Of a stretch of 64,000 nt of DNA, positions 1 through 12,011 are shown piece by piece. This DNA is from Homarus americanus (taxonomy: Eukaryota > Arthropoda > Malacostraca > Decapoda > Nephropidae), in the NCBI RefSeq assembly GCF_018991925.1, contig NW_024738608.1, forward strand, positions 783,699-847,698, read 5' to 3'. A model generated the notes under the pieces. That model was not told the origin of the DNA. It ran no database searches and saw only the letters and a list, made by a program, of their open reading frames with translations. The position numbers and the translations under genes are program-made. Positions within the stretch are counted from its first letter, which is position 1. Every line of letters begins with the position of its first letter.

Positions 1-550
1 ATAACGTTCCTGCGTTTTATATCTTTACCATTTTATTAACATTTCCAGGTAAATTAACACAATAAAGATACATGAGAGAGAACTTCCTCTAATGGTTAAC
101 TTCTTATCACGTTGGTCAGTTAATTACCTGTAAGTTCCTCAAATGATTTAACAACATTCTGAAGACAACGAGACAAAATTAACATCATTCCACATTAATA
201 AAAACACATGTAGAATGTTGCTGGACCTTTCTTTACCACTTCCCTAAAACGGTGAGGGTATTGTAATGGGTATGAGTGGGTGAGGGAGTGAGTTATGTCA
301 GATAGTGTAAGATAATAATTATAGTTAAACAAATGACAGGATCTGTTAAGGTCATGGCTCGAGGTCAGAGGTCACACGAGGTCACGATGAACTTAGGTTA
401 GAGTGAGTGTTTTGGTTCCATAGGGGGGGGGGGAGAAGGTTGGCATTGTATAGCTTCTCTTATTTTATTTAATCTTTTATTTCCAGGTTTTCCCCCGGTC
501 ATCAAAATACAATCAATAAAGGAGACAAAAGAGCTTTATTTCACCGATTC
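1..550. other. AT-rich unique non-coding sequence
   Basis: No open frame of note. It holds a poly-G run at 423-433 and the AGGTCA cluster listed separately. I see no other structure. Confidence 0.6.
349..384 (+). promoter_or_regulatory. Cluster of four AGGTCA nuclear-receptor half sites (DR1 plus DR4)
   Basis: Exact AGGTCA hexamers lie at 349-354, 362-367, 369-374 and 379-384, all on the plus strand. The second and third are separated by one base, a perfect DR1. The third and fourth are separated by four bases, a perfect DR4. Direct AGGTCA repeats are the binding sites of RXR/USP heterodimers; DR1 suits RXR/HNF4-type receptors, and DR4 can be bound by EcR/USP or related receptors. Function is inferred from spacing only, and no neighbouring gene is visible in the window. 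Confidence 0.35.
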
Positions 551-551
551 T

Positions 552-609
<58 letters not shown>
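551..609. repeat. (TG)n(AG)n compound microsatellite
   Basis: TG repeats at 551-576 run directly into AG repeats at 577-609. Confidence 0.95.
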
Positions 610-611
<2 letters not shown>

Positions 612-2519
612 TCTGTTCCCCATGATATTTAAACTAATCTTTAATACTGAAGGATAAACAAAGATATATATTTTATTAACTATAATATAACACGAAATAT
701 TAAGTCGACAATGTTGTAGTCGCTGGCAGGTATACTATAGGAAGTTGATGTGTTGGTTAGGTTCATTAAACAAATTACAATCGCAATCAACACTGGAACA
801 CACTAATTCCTCGCTGGAAAACTATCCCTCTCTCTGATTACCCAACTCTTCATTCTGAGTCAGAACTTGGGAGGAGACGAATCATGACAGCAATCAAGAC
901 GTTAACTTTCTCTTAACCAGCTAGGAAAAAGATTTAACTCGTGTTGGTATTTCGTCCGGGTGTTGGTGATAGGAGTTGTCTCTTACGGTACAAAAATATA
1001 GAGGAAAGAAAGACGAAAAATAAAGAAAATAAATGACGGTCGCAATCAGTCGAGGAACCTGTTCGAATGTGTGGAATAAAAGTATTGGATTTTTTTTTTT
1101 TTAGGGGAAGTTTAGGTTTTGTTTTGGGTGAAGGTTCTTATACTGTTGTTTATAAATGTAAAAAAAAATAGGTTTTTGGTGATTGCTTTGTTTTGTTTAC
1201 ATATACTTGACACACACACAAACACACACACACACACACCTGGATGTAGATGAACCAGAAAATATAACAATAACTGATGAACTGAACCAGAATTTAAAAA
1301 GTCAATAAAAAAAAAATGAAAAAGTTCCTTGAATAAACAAAAAGAATAAAAAAACCACCCCAAATATATTATAATATTTCACACTTAAGGGAAAAAATTA
1401 AACCGATACAAACAAAATTAAACCAAGAAAATTGGAAACAAAATTCTAAAAGTAAACATTACACTTAAAAAAAATATATATAAGGTATAATACACTTAAG
1501 GGCGAAAGTCCCCCCTCTAATACTCGTCCTGTGAAGCTTCTGGTCCAATTGGTCCATCTTTTACGCTTAGATATACAAGGACAGATCACCTCCACCTCAC
1601 CATTCATTCATCAGAGCTACGATAACACCACTTAACTAAATAATGAAGCCTTAAGAGTTTCATGAAGCTTCCAATGTTCTGTTGTAATGGTGACGATTGA
1701 ATATATATATACCACGGAGTATATATGTATATATGTATGTATGTACAGTATGTATGTAATTTAGTACGTGGAATAAAGAGGAACTTGAATATCAGTATAG
1801 GAATAAAGTTTAATTATTGAGAAAAATACGTTTTTATCATTATAATATGATCAAGTTTTATTGTACGTCACAACTTAAGATACAATAATTATATACTGTA
1901 TATAAGGATTCTTGAATAAAATAAATAAATAAATAAATAAAACTCCCTGTATTCTCAACCCTCAACAGCTAAAGGTTACTCAATAAATAAATTAAATAAA
2001 CTCAAAGTAGACATCAACTACTCCTACTTTACACTTAAAAAATTCAAGTCCAATGAATAACAAGAACATTACAGATGCCATAAAGAATTAACCTACCATT
2101 GAATCACCAACTCTTAAAAAATTACCTCTTGACCTAACTACATATTGTAAGATTAAATAAACAGAATCGTGAAAAAATACATAAAAATACAAAATACTTT
2201 CATATTAAATGTTATTATACGAGTTACTTTACCATAACTTTAAATAACTTTTATAAATGTTAATAACTGAATTTCAACATTTATCTTCAACATTTTAACA
2301 CATGGACAGGTGTTTCCTTCCCAGGTAGATGACCCCGTGATGTACCGAGACACTGACGTCATCCACTCTTAAGTCCCACAAATGTATAATAAATTAGTAA
2401 AGAAAAAAAAATCGTGTCTGTGTGTGTGTAAATATTTCCCTGTTTGTATTTGTGTTTGCCTGCGAATGAATTTGACTCTGTGTGTGTATATAAATTTGAT
2501 TGTACTGTATATTTTAGTA
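610..2519. other. AT-rich unique sequence with minor simple repeats
   Basis: No coding signal is recognised. Minor repeats are CA at 1210-1239, a TATG/TA patch near 1700-1750 and AAAT at 1914-1942. Confidence 0.6.
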
Positions 2520-2545
2520 TGTGTATGTGTGTGTGTGTGTGTGTT

Positions 2546-2579
<34 letters not shown>
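2520..2579. repeat. (TG)n(AG)n compound microsatellite
   Basis: TG at 2520-2544 joins AG at 2547-2579, the same TG-then-AG order as at 551-609. Confidence 0.95.
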
Positions 2580-2583
<4 letters not shown>

Positions 2584-3751
2584 TGTTGTTTTGTAAGCAA
2601 GTGTATTACCCTTATATGACTTTGCATGTACACTCGACAACACAAGTCCTGTCGCCTCATCTGTCTCTTCATAAGCCCGGAGATTAAGACACCTGTGAGG
2701 TCTATAAGTCTCATGAAGAGACACAGTGTAAACTAACCCTGTTCTAGGTACACAAAGGGGCACTTTAGCTGGCACTGCAATCGGCCATCTTCACTTAACC
2801 AACTATAAATTTACGTACTCAATCACAGCTGGGTGAACTAGGGGCGCCCCGAGGGTGACCATCGACCTGTCCAAAAACTTCCGGAGACTTTGTCTACCCA
2901 GAAACTTCTGTAATGTAAACATCCCAGGAGTGATAACTGTAATTTTCCACCAGCAAGTTTATATGTTTTCTGCTCATAGGCGGTAAACAACATGGACAGA
3001 TTCAAGAGGATGCAGCCTTTGGTGAACAAGACAACGTTGGGGAACAGCTTGTGCCTGCCAGGGAGCACCATATTTTACCACGATATATTTTATGTAAAAA
3101 GCAAAACACGACAATCAAGTAGGAATATTGTGTTTCCTTCAGATAACTACCAGCGCGCGCATGGGAGAGGAAGACCATAACAAACTGGAGGGATGTCTTA
3201 AAGGAAGAACCAGATAACTAAGACGTCCTCCTCGTTCCGGGAAGGATCACCAACATCTGACTGAATCCAGATTCAGTTCCGTATGGCGAAAAGTGCCGTG
3301 AAAAATGACTTGCATATTGTGATACACTCTGGACCCGATCTTTGGTAATCACAAGAAACACTGGACGACATGTCAGTTCTAAGAGGATGCTTCATGCTGG
3401 AATGGTAAATGACTTGAAAGATCCTGTAATAATGGCGTAAAGGAATTCAAAGTTCCGGAAATTGATTGACTTAACGATATACGCAAGTCACTATCTAGAA
3501 CATCACTGGATCAAGAAAATTTCCCGAGTGACTTTATACAGCAAACGTGATCCCGACCTTCAACACGGGAGGTAACGGCGACTTACTCAGTTAGCGGAGA
3601 CGTAAGACTCCCGAGCAAATACTGACTTGGACATACCTGAAGTGTGATGTGTTACGGTCCCTCGAGGAGCCGTTAACTTTCACCTACCTGGAAAGAAAAA
3701 AATAAATCACATTAACCTTCCATCCCGCTTTACTCCTTTAATAATGTTGGT
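2580..3751. other. Unique sequence with short unrecognised open frames
   Basis: Two short overlapping open frames lie here on opposite strands (minus 2838-3071, 77 codons; plus 2992-3180, 62 codons). Neither resembles a family I know, and at most one could be real. A 'cagtatcctc'-type exon boundary is not evident. I treat the stretch as non-coding. Confidence 0.5.
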
Positions 3752-3803
3752 CAGGGTTAAGGTTAGGCTTGGTTAGGTTAGGTTAGGTTAGGTTTGGTTA
3801 GGT
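3752..3803 (+). repeat. Short interstitial TTAGG-type tract
   Basis: About five near-tandem GGTTA units with interruptions. TTAGG is the canonical arthropod telomere repeat, but this tract is internal and imperfect. Confidence 0.75.
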
Positions 3804-3924
3804 GTTATGGTTTGAGTCAGCTCCGGGCCACAAAAACTGCCTCCTCACCGTGTACTGTACATCATCATTACTAACACATTAACCTGAACAAATATTACCC
3901 GTGTTGACTGTACTCTACCACTTG

Positions 3925-4436
3925 GAGGATCACTCATGTGGCCCACTGAGATGAGGGAGGGTCACTCATGTGGCCCACTGAGATGATGGAGGATCACTGA
4001 TGTGGCCCAATGAGATGATGGAGGATCACTCATGTGGCCCACTGAGATGATGGAGGATCACTGATGTGGCCCACTGAGATGATGGAGGATCACTCATGTG
4101 GCCCACTGAGATGAGGGAGGATCACTTATGTGGCCCACTGACATAATGGAGGATCACTTATGTGGCCCACTGACATGAGGGAGTATCCCTACGTGGCCCA
4201 CTGACATAATGGAGGATCACTCATGTGGCCCACTGAGATGAGGGAGGGTCACTCATGTGGCCCACTGAGATGAGGGAGGGTCACTCATGTGGCCCACTGA
4301 TGTGGCCCACTGATGAGGGAGGGTCACTCATGTGGCCCACTGAGATGAGGGAGGGTCACTCATGTGGCCCACTGAGATGAGGGAGGGTCACTCATGTGGC
4401 CCACTGAGATGAGGGAGGGTCACTCATGAGGTCCAC
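3925..4436. repeat. 32-bp minisatellite, roughly 15 copies
   Basis: Units contain GGATCACTCATGTGGCCCAC followed by TGAGATGA or TGAGATGAGG. A GGAGGATCACT subtype in the first half gives way to GGAGGGTCACT in the second. A shortened unit sits near 4300. Confidence 0.9.
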
Positions 4437-5887
4437 TAACTAACTGGGCTGCCCACCACTGCCCAACATAATGTGGAAACTTAGGTGTTAACGTTTCTCT
4501 ATACATTCACGATAAGGGAGAATAGTAACCAAATATTAATGTTTACAGTATTGGTCTCATAATAATATGTTGTTATTATAATTCAGTCTTGTAGTGATTT
4601 GTGTATAAAGTCGCCAGGAGTGATGAGCTCCACCTGTTGGGAAACTCCCGGCAACTACACTAGACGCCGTGATGTTTACCTGGCGCTGTAAGAAGCTCCA
4701 TTTTGGAGTTGAAAATCAAAACTGAGCAAGATGACTCTGAGGGTTCGCTCCAGCGGTTGATTCTCATTGCCAACGACACAGTATTTGAAGTGACTTTACA
4801 GCACATCGTGTACAACTATGGACACACATGGGTGTACACTAAAATAAGAAGGATTTCATTAAGCTAATGTATATACTTCCTCAGAAAGTCTACCAGAAAG
4901 AATACGAAGATAACACTGATGAATACATATCTCGTCATACGCTAACCTACTTATACATATATTTCCAGTGAGATGCGCTTACCAAGATTAATAGTTAGAC
5001 AAAAAATCATACACAATAAAAAATTACTTATTTTTGAGGATACATATAAACTAATCGCTGCTCACCTTCAGAGTTTATCCTGAAGACATCCAGAATATTT
5101 GAGAGGATGTGAACAAAAAATAAATTAATCCCACATCCAACACTGAGCGAGTGACCCATGTTCGTTGATATTAATAATGAGGCGATATGAATATTCTGGG
5201 TTTTTTATTCTGATTTAACAACTGTGTTATGAGAAATTTGTGTAACTCTCTATTTCTTCTTTTTGGAATCATACAACACGCCTGTTACAAGAATGTTTAA
5301 GAAGGATACAGAAGTTGCTGAAGTGGAATCCATCGATTATCGGATATTCTTAACACGTAATGATGTAAGTTTGTTGAGCTTAAATACCTGAAAAACTACC
5401 TGTAGGTCTAATGCGACTCAATACAATAACAATATATACGTGAAATACATCTTAGTTATACAAGAAAACATACCAAGTGATAAGACGATAATAATCAAGA
5501 CTGCGACACTTCAAACAACGGGAAATATTGACCTGACTCCCGTACGATCCGACACAAACCTGACAAAAACATATTACGTCGATATTATTTAGGTCTTAGT
5601 TAGGGATGAAGTATTGTACCCTGAAGTCAGCTCCTCAAAATATTTAAATCTCTAGGCTAACATAACCTCGAAAAATTAAACTTCAAAGTTATAACATGAA
5701 TATCTATCAGTTTTAGTCAATATGTAACAACTCACAATAACATAACAATATAATTCACTTGTCTTCGTAGCAACAAGATCTCGACCAACGCGTCAACAAC
5801 ACTCAAGAGGTCTTCCACAGTCCCAAGTTGGTCAAGGATTTCAAGTCCTTACAAATAAACCGGAAAATATTTGCCAGAAGGAGTTGA
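4437..5887. other. Unique sequence, no recognised gene
   Basis: 4610-4800 is less AT-rich than its surroundings but has no long frame. The rest is AT-rich with stops in every frame. Confidence 0.55.
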
Positions 5888-5958
5888 AGGAGGGAGGGAG
5901 GGAGAGAGGGAGAGGGGAAGAGTGAGAGGGAGGAGAATGGGGTGAGAGAGGGAAGATA
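5888..5958. repeat. GGGA-rich purine tract
   Basis: Imperfect GGGAG/GAGA repeats on the plus strand. Confidence 0.8.
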
Positions 5959-6103
5959 GGGAAAGCTCTACCCTCAAACACGTCACCCCACGCCTATGAA
6001 GCAGATGCCGTGGGTTGACTCGTAAATATTCACAGCAGGGGGCCGCGTTGTGGCTAGAGGCTCTCCTTCTCCCCCCTCAACTTCCCATAAAAATGGCAGG
6101 TTC

Positions 6104-6780
6104 CAAGAGCTGCCACGCCTGACGAAGTTAATGTTTCCATGTAAATAAAAAAGGAAACAAAGGGGAACATGGAAACTTCTGAGAGATCTCCTCCTCATAA
6201 TATTTAGTTCATTATAGGAAAAAAAATAGGTATATATATATATATATATACTGTAAACGGACATCATGGTATTTTAAAAGAGTTTCCCCGGACATTTACG
6301 AGGTTGATAACGGGATATAAGAAACAACAACCATAACATGATAGTTTCTAAGGTTTCCCCTCAACTCCTAACGACGCTTCGTGTATAATATGAGAAAAAT
6401 TCTAATAACACAGCAGCAGCCTCTTGTCGTTTACACTCCTGACGAAGTTGGATATGATAAAAAGATAAAACAGTTACCATAGACACAGTAGCCTTCAGAG
6501 GTTTAACTAACACAACAGACATCAAAGAAGCAGCTTCTAAGATTCTTCCCGTTCCTCAAATAGACAACAAAAGACAAAAAAAATAACATTACCGACTTTA
6601 AGACCTCCTTCCCGCACCTCCTGACGAAGATGACAATGAAATGAAAGAACACTATAACAGGGTAGCTACTACGCCTCCTTCAATAGTTTATTCCCTACTG
6701 ACGAAGTTGATAGAAAGATGTTAAAAGTACTTAAAACTCAGCCGTATCCTTGACTCTCCTCGCTACTAACGAAGATGGGA
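6104..6780. repeat. Decayed ~70-bp tandem repeat marked by CTGACGAAG
   Basis: The motif CTGACGAAG(T/A)TG or a one- or two-base variant recurs near 6108, 6367, 6440, 6629, 6700 and 6768. It is usually preceded by a C/T-rich stretch and followed by A-rich sequence. Several spacings are close to 70 bp. A lone copy sits near 9057. This looks like an old, eroded array. A (TA)n run lies at about 6228-6250. Confidence 0.5.
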
Positions 6781-7284
6781 TGTATAGTTGTGTACAAAAT
6801 TCCTTGGACACTTGACATTATCTGGACATGTATTAAGGAGTTTTTTTTTTTTTTTAATTTCGTGGTTCTGGCATGTGGTAAAAATTAGCGCTATTAGATA
6901 TAAAACCAAAAAGATGTATAGTCAATAAAAAAAACTATCTATACAAATTCAAGTTGAAAAAATATGAAAATAGATTTAGAATTTTCGCAACCCTACCAAG
7001 AGAACAGGTGTCATGGGTTGCGTTAGGCTTACCCACCTAACCAACTCCAAAGTTTGTTTTACCAGAGATAAGACGCCCGGTGAGGCATAACTGGGACATG
7101 TATTTTTCAATTAGTATATGTTAGCCAGCCTTTAGGGGGGTGGGCAGTGAAACAGTGCTGTACTGTTCATCGCTTCACACCCAAAAACCTCATTTTAAGT
7201 AGTATCCCCTGAGCCATGGGTTAGTTAAGACGTCGTCTCCATCCTCTCCCTCCTGAAAGGGGGCGGGACACCACACCGAGTCCT
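6781..7284. other. Unique sequence with poly-T
   Basis: Holds a poly-T run near 6840-6856. Nothing else recognised. Confidence 0.55.
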
Positions 7285-7775
7285 CCACCGCCACTCCGTC
7301 CTGTGAACCGTCGTCGACACGAGACTAAGCGTGTTAACCTAGGTTGTTATCCCCGTGGAAATATCACGTGTGGATGCCTGGTTGCGACAAGAGCAATCCA
7401 GGCTGGCCTATCAAACCTACAGTAAATGGTTAATTAATTCACGCTTACAGAGTTCTCCTGCACGACACCCGTCTACAGTGACCGTGATCGACACGAGACT
7501 AAGTGTGTTAACCTAGGTTTGTTTTCCCCGTGGAAATATCACGTGTGGAAGCCTGGTTGCGACAAAAGCAATCCAGGCTGGTCTATTGCACCTAAATGGT
7601 TAATTCAAGTCACGCTTACCAGTTGTCCTTGCCGCGATAACCGTCTACAGTGACTGTCAGTGACGCAAGACAATGTGTGGTAAACCAAGAGTACTTTTTG
7701 TTACTATGGCCGTGGAAAGAAGTTCTTGTGATGAAGCCTGGTTGTAACAAAGCAATCCAGGCTGGCAGTAAATGT
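7285..7775. repeat. ~174-bp tandem repeat, three decaying copies
   Basis: Equivalent points (CGACACGAGACTAAG and variants) fall at 7315, 7489 and about 7661, giving periods of 174 and 172 bp. Each copy also has a GTTAACC-type block, a CCGTGGAAA block and a self-complementary block of the form GCCTGGTTG...CAATCCAGGC. The third copy is the most diverged, yet its hairpin arms are kept. Confidence 0.85.
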
Positions 7776-9269
7776 ATCACTTGAAGAATTAAGGCTCTGT
7801 TAGGTCATACCCACAGTAGAGTAATCACATGTGTCCCCAAGTTGGAAATTCCCTGTTTTAGAAGATTAATTTTATTACAGCGTGAACGTGAGTGAACCAT
7901 ATATCCATGCAAATTGTAAATCATTGTATGGAAGCTTGACAAATAAATGTAAGTGCAATTATCTGCCCGTATCTGTGATCCTATCTTATTATTACTAAAG
8001 GTAATGACTGATTGGTTATGACAAAGTATAACCAATAACTTAGACGGATGTTGAAAATTAAATGAATTCATTAAATCATCATTTATCAAGTATAAATCAT
8101 GGAATGTCGAGTGGTGGAGTGAACTTCTACGTAGATACGCCATAATCTCCTGTAAGTAACCAGTGTGAAGGTATCGAACTCTACGGTAAGAAATAAGACA
8201 TATTATTATCTTTATATAATATAATCCACTCCTACTACCACCGATTCATACTAAAACCATGACAACAGGAGTCGCAGTGTTCATTCTGAAATTCATCAAC
8301 TCCCCCAAGCAGACAGTTTTTTTTAAGTGGCTGTACAGTATATGCCAGATAATGCCAAGTGTTTAGGGAATTTTGGTCGCAACTGTACGTACAAGAAGCA
8401 ACTAATAGGGTCAGCTTTTAGGGATAATAATAATATGATAAGAAAATTCCTTAAAATACACTACCTTCTCTGTATTTTCTTCCCTCAAACACTGCCACTG
8501 AAGGCGCCTCTCCATTCCTGAACTCCTGAAGTATACTTGATCATTAAGATACATAAAAATGGCTCATAACACAGAAAGCCTCCATGAGTTTAGACCCAGT
8601 CGTGGTGCAGGTAAGTGTAAGTTGTTGAACACTTGTATCCGAGAAGAAGAAGAGTTTACTTGAGTTTACCCCCCACATTACGATGCGGTGGTCAGTATAT
8701 CCAAGAAGAAGAGTTTACTTGAGTTTACCCCCATTGTAATGAGGCCGTCAGTGAGGCAGTAAAATGAGCTATAAAAGGGGAAACTTACTGGGGAAATTAG
8801 AAATGGGGAGTAAAACCACTTTATAGCGAGATAACGTTCTAGGGCGTTTCACTGTTCTTAACCAAGTTCATAAGAGAATCGAAAAACTACAGACAACATA
8901 GAAAATTCCGAGATATAAAGCCTCTATACTCTGACCATTGTAAATAAAACAAACACTAATTTACAAAGGTGTTTTTCTTACTCAAGGTGAGGTAAACAAA
9001 AGCACGAGAAACACCCTAACACAGAAACACCCCTTCTAGAGACCTGACCAATTCCTCCTGACGAAGTTTCCTGCGTGGGTGTGATCTTTGTGTAGAGGAA
9101 GAAGTACCGGCAGAGAGAAGAACCATCGCCAGAGCCAATCTAACTTTGGCTTGGAGTTTGATGAGGGCGAGCATAAATACTCTGACCTAAGCCATCTTCC
9201 CTTCCTCAAGACTAGGCTGTGAGAAAAGTGGATTAAGGTCAGGATTGCCATACATAATAACGGTGTGAT
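7776..9269. other. Unique sequence with a candidate short exon
   Basis: A minus-strand open frame at 7805-8143 (112 codons) is not low-complexity, but it matches no family I recognise and may be chance in AT-rich DNA. Near 8645-8740 two similar segments containing AGAAGAAGAGTTTACTTGAG occur about 65 bp apart. The candidate exon at 8559 is listed separately. Confidence 0.5.
8559..8610 (+). other. Candidate short first coding exon with perfect splice donor
   Basis: An ATG in good arthropod context (AAAAATGG) opens a stop-free frame of 17 codons plus one base. The frame runs directly into CAG|GTAAGT, which matches all nine U1-complementary donor positions. The predicted peptide starts MAHNTESLHEFRPSRG and is not recognised. 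No downstream acceptor exon could be identified within the window, so this rests on the start context and donor alone. It could be chance. Confidence 0.2.
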
Positions 9270-10640
9270 AAGACGGCGGGAGGGTCGGTGTAGAGGGTGG
9301 GAAGGGGGTCGTCTGTAGAGGGGGAGGGGGAGTCTCTGTAGAGGTGGGGATCGTTTGTAGAGGTGGGAGGGAGGAGGGGTCGGAGGGTGGGGGAGGAGGG
9401 TCGTCTGTAGGGGTGGGAGGAGGGGGTCGATTGTAGAGGGTGGGAAGGAGGAGGGGTCGTCGGAGGTGGGAGGAGGAGTCGGAGGGAGAAGGGGAGTCGA
9501 TTGTAGAGGTGGGAAGGAGGAGAGTCGGTGGGAGGAGGAGGGTCGATTGTAGAGGTGGGTGGGGGAGGGTCGTCTAGAGGTGGGTGGGGAGGGTCGGTGT
9601 TGGAGAAGGTGGGAGAGGAGGAGGAGGGTCGTCTGCAGAGGGGTGGGAAGGAGGAGGGTCGATTGTAGAGGGTGGGTGGAGGGTCGATTGTAGAGGATGG
9701 GAGGAGGAGGGTCGATTGTAGAGAGTGGGAGGGAGGGTCGGTGTAGAGAGGTGGGTGGAGGAGGGTCGATTGTAGAAGGTGGGAGAGGGGAGGGAAGGGG
9801 GAGGGGTCGTCTGCAGAGGGTGGGGAGAGGGAGGTCGATTGAGAGGAGGAGTCGAGTTGTAGAGGGGAGGAGTCGCAGGAGGGTCGGGTGGGAGAGGTGG
9901 GAAGGAGGAGGGTCGTGTAGAGGATGGGGAGGTCGAGGGGGGTCGGGTCGAGAGGGTGGGGTGGGAGGGGTCGAGGGGGGGGAGAGGGTCGTCTGTAGAG
10001 GGTGGGAGGGTCGATTGAGGGGGAGGGTCGTTGTGGGAGGTCGAGGGGAGGAGGTCGATTGTAGAGGTGGGGAGGAGGTCGTCTGTAGAGGATGGGGAGG
10101 TCGGTGGGGTGGGAGGTCGTTGGAGGGGAGGTCGTTTGTTGGGTGGAGGAGGTCAGGGGAGGGTCGATTGTAGAGATGGGTCGATTGTAGAGGGTGGGAG
10201 GGTCGAGTAGAGGGTGGGAGGGTCGGAGGGGAGGAGGGTCGATTGTGGGGTGGGAGGGGGGGGAGGGGGGGTAGAGTGGGGTGGGAAGGTCGTCTGTGAG
10301 GGTGGGTGGGGAGGGTCGGGGGGGGGGTCGATTGTAGAGGTGGGAGGAGGGTCGGTGTAGAGGGTGGGAGGAGGAGGGTCGATTGTAGAGGTGGGAGGAG
10401 GAGGGGTCGATTGTAGAGGGGAGGGTCGATTGTAGAGGGAGGAGGGTCGATTGTAGAGGTGGGAAGGAGGGTCTGTAGAGGGTGATTGTAGAGGGGAGGG
10501 GTCGTCGTCTGTAGAGGTGGGAGAGGGGGTGGGGGGAGGGAGGGAGGGTCGTCGATTGTAGGAGGTCGTCTGTCTCGAGAGGTAGGGTCGTTTGTTGAGA
10601 GTGTCGAGGGTGGGAGGGTCGATTGTCGTCTGTAGAGGGG
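9270..10640. repeat. G-rich minisatellite, ~1.4 kb
   Basis: Imperfect units of about 25-45 bp built from GGTCGATTGTAGAGG or GGTCGTCTGTAGAGG plus GTGGGAGGAGG blocks. All G runs are on the plus strand, so G-quadruplex potential is high throughout. The 158-codon plus-strand frame inside (9697-10173) is a translation of this array (Gly/Arg/Glu-rich) and not a gene. Confidence 0.92.
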
Positions 10641-11160
10641 CGTCTGAGGGGGCGTCTCTTGAGGCGTGAAGGTGTTTATTATGATTTCGTCACGTTTATT
10701 GTTCTTTTTGTGAGTTGTGTTTGTCTGTCTGTCTGTTATACCACTCTTGACTACGATGACTTAAATGGCAGCTTCACCTTATTATATAGGTCACTTTTCT
10801 CTTCTCTCCTTCGTCTTTCTTTTCATCACTCTTCCCTCCCCTCATTTTTACCCCCTCCATCCATTCAACTTTTAATTCTCCCTCTCTCACTACACCTTTC
10901 ACCTGTTATCCCCTCATCTTTTATTCCCCCCTTCCCTTCCCTTCCACCTCCCGTTCTTTCTCTTTACCTTTCACATCCTCTCTTTCTCCTCATCTTTCGC
11001 TTTCTCTCCCTCCTCTCACCCACCACCTCCCTCCCTCCCTTCCACCTCCTCACCCACCACCTCCCCCCCCCCCTTACGTATTATCTTACCCTGCCACTGT
11101 TTCCTTCTTCTGCCTCTGACTCTTTCTCTCACACTTCCTATAAGATTTCCTTTTCCAATT
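10641..11160. repeat. C/T-rich tract
   Basis: After about 140 bp of mixed sequence, 10790-11160 is almost pure pyrimidine on the plus strand, with CTCCCTTCC-type blocks and a C run at about 11065-11073. A 179-codon frame here is a low-complexity artefact. Confidence 0.8.
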
Positions 11161-11179
11161 GACGTTTTTCATAAGTGGG

Positions 11180-11312
11180 CCCCCAGCCGTGTGGTGGTGG
11201 TTGTGGTTGTGGTGGTGGTGGTGGAGGTGATGTTAGTGATGGTGGTTAGTGTGGTAATGTTAGTAGTGGTGTTTGTGGTAGTGCTGGTGATGATGATGAT
11301 AGTGGTAGAGAT
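11180..11312. repeat. GGT/GAT imperfect trinucleotide tract
   Basis: GTGGTGGTG and GATGATGAT blocks interrupted by TTAG. Confidence 0.8.
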
Positions 11313-11329
11313 TTTGGTAGGTGGTACAT

Positions 11330-11760
11330 AGGTTCTCTCTCACACATGTGCTTCTTTCCCATTATCCCCAACCTTCTCCCCCTTTCCTGTCTTCAGTCCT
11401 CCCCACCCCCCTTACCTCCCTTAATCTTCTCCCTATCCCCTTCCCCTCCCTACAATCCTCCCTCATCCCCTCCCTCCTTACACCCTTAATCCATCTAATT
11501 CCCCATAATCCAAGCCTCTTCCACTTCCTCTCGCTTTCCTTCCCATTACCCCCAACCTTTTCCCTTTTCCAACCCCCCCCTCCCTCCTCACTCCCCTTCC
11601 CCAGTTGTCAGTCACCACCCTTCAATTCCCGCTCATTTACCTACAAAAATTTCTAATGGACCTTCTCCTTCCCTCTCCCTCCCTTTTCCTATTCCATGCT
11701 CACCCCTCCCTCCTTGCCCCCCCTCCCTCTCTATCTCACCTTCTCCCCTACAACAGTTGT
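11330..11760. repeat. C/T-rich tract
   Basis: Cytosine and thymine dominate, with CCCCTCCCT-like blocks. No gene recognised. Confidence 0.8.
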
Positions 11761-11959
11761 AAGCTTCTCATTTGTTTCCGTTTAGTCACCCATTAACCCC
11801 GTCACGCTATTATCATCTGTCTGTCTGTCTGTGTATTTGATTGCCGGTGTTTTCTTTATTGTGTCTGTCTGTCTCTTTTGTGTCTTCCTGTCTGTGCTTT
11901 CCTCTCTATGTGCTGAGGAATCTGTCTGTCTACCAACCAATCATTTGTTTTTCTACCCC

Positions 11960-11960
<1 letters not shown>

Positions 11961-12007
<47 letters not shown>
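11961..12007. repeat. (TC)n microsatellite
   Basis: About 23 TC units, immediately before the A-tailed repeat. Confidence 0.95.

Positions 12008-12011
<4 letters not shown>

Noticed and set aside
2340..2360. Scattered TGACGTCA (CRE) sites near 2353, 18087, 26839 and 43714 as a network
   Set aside because: Four 8-mers in 64 kb is only modestly above expectation, and none but the last has supporting context.
2670..2725. TGTCTCTTCAT ... ATGAAGAGACA hairpin as a regulatory element
   Set aside because: An 11-bp stem with a loop of about 40 bp is expected by chance several times in this window.
3925..4436. CRISPR-like array
   Set aside because: Units are head-to-tail without unique spacers, and the surrounding DNA is eukaryotic. 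It is a minisatellite, as are the arrays at 24720, 46923, 47288 and 49200.
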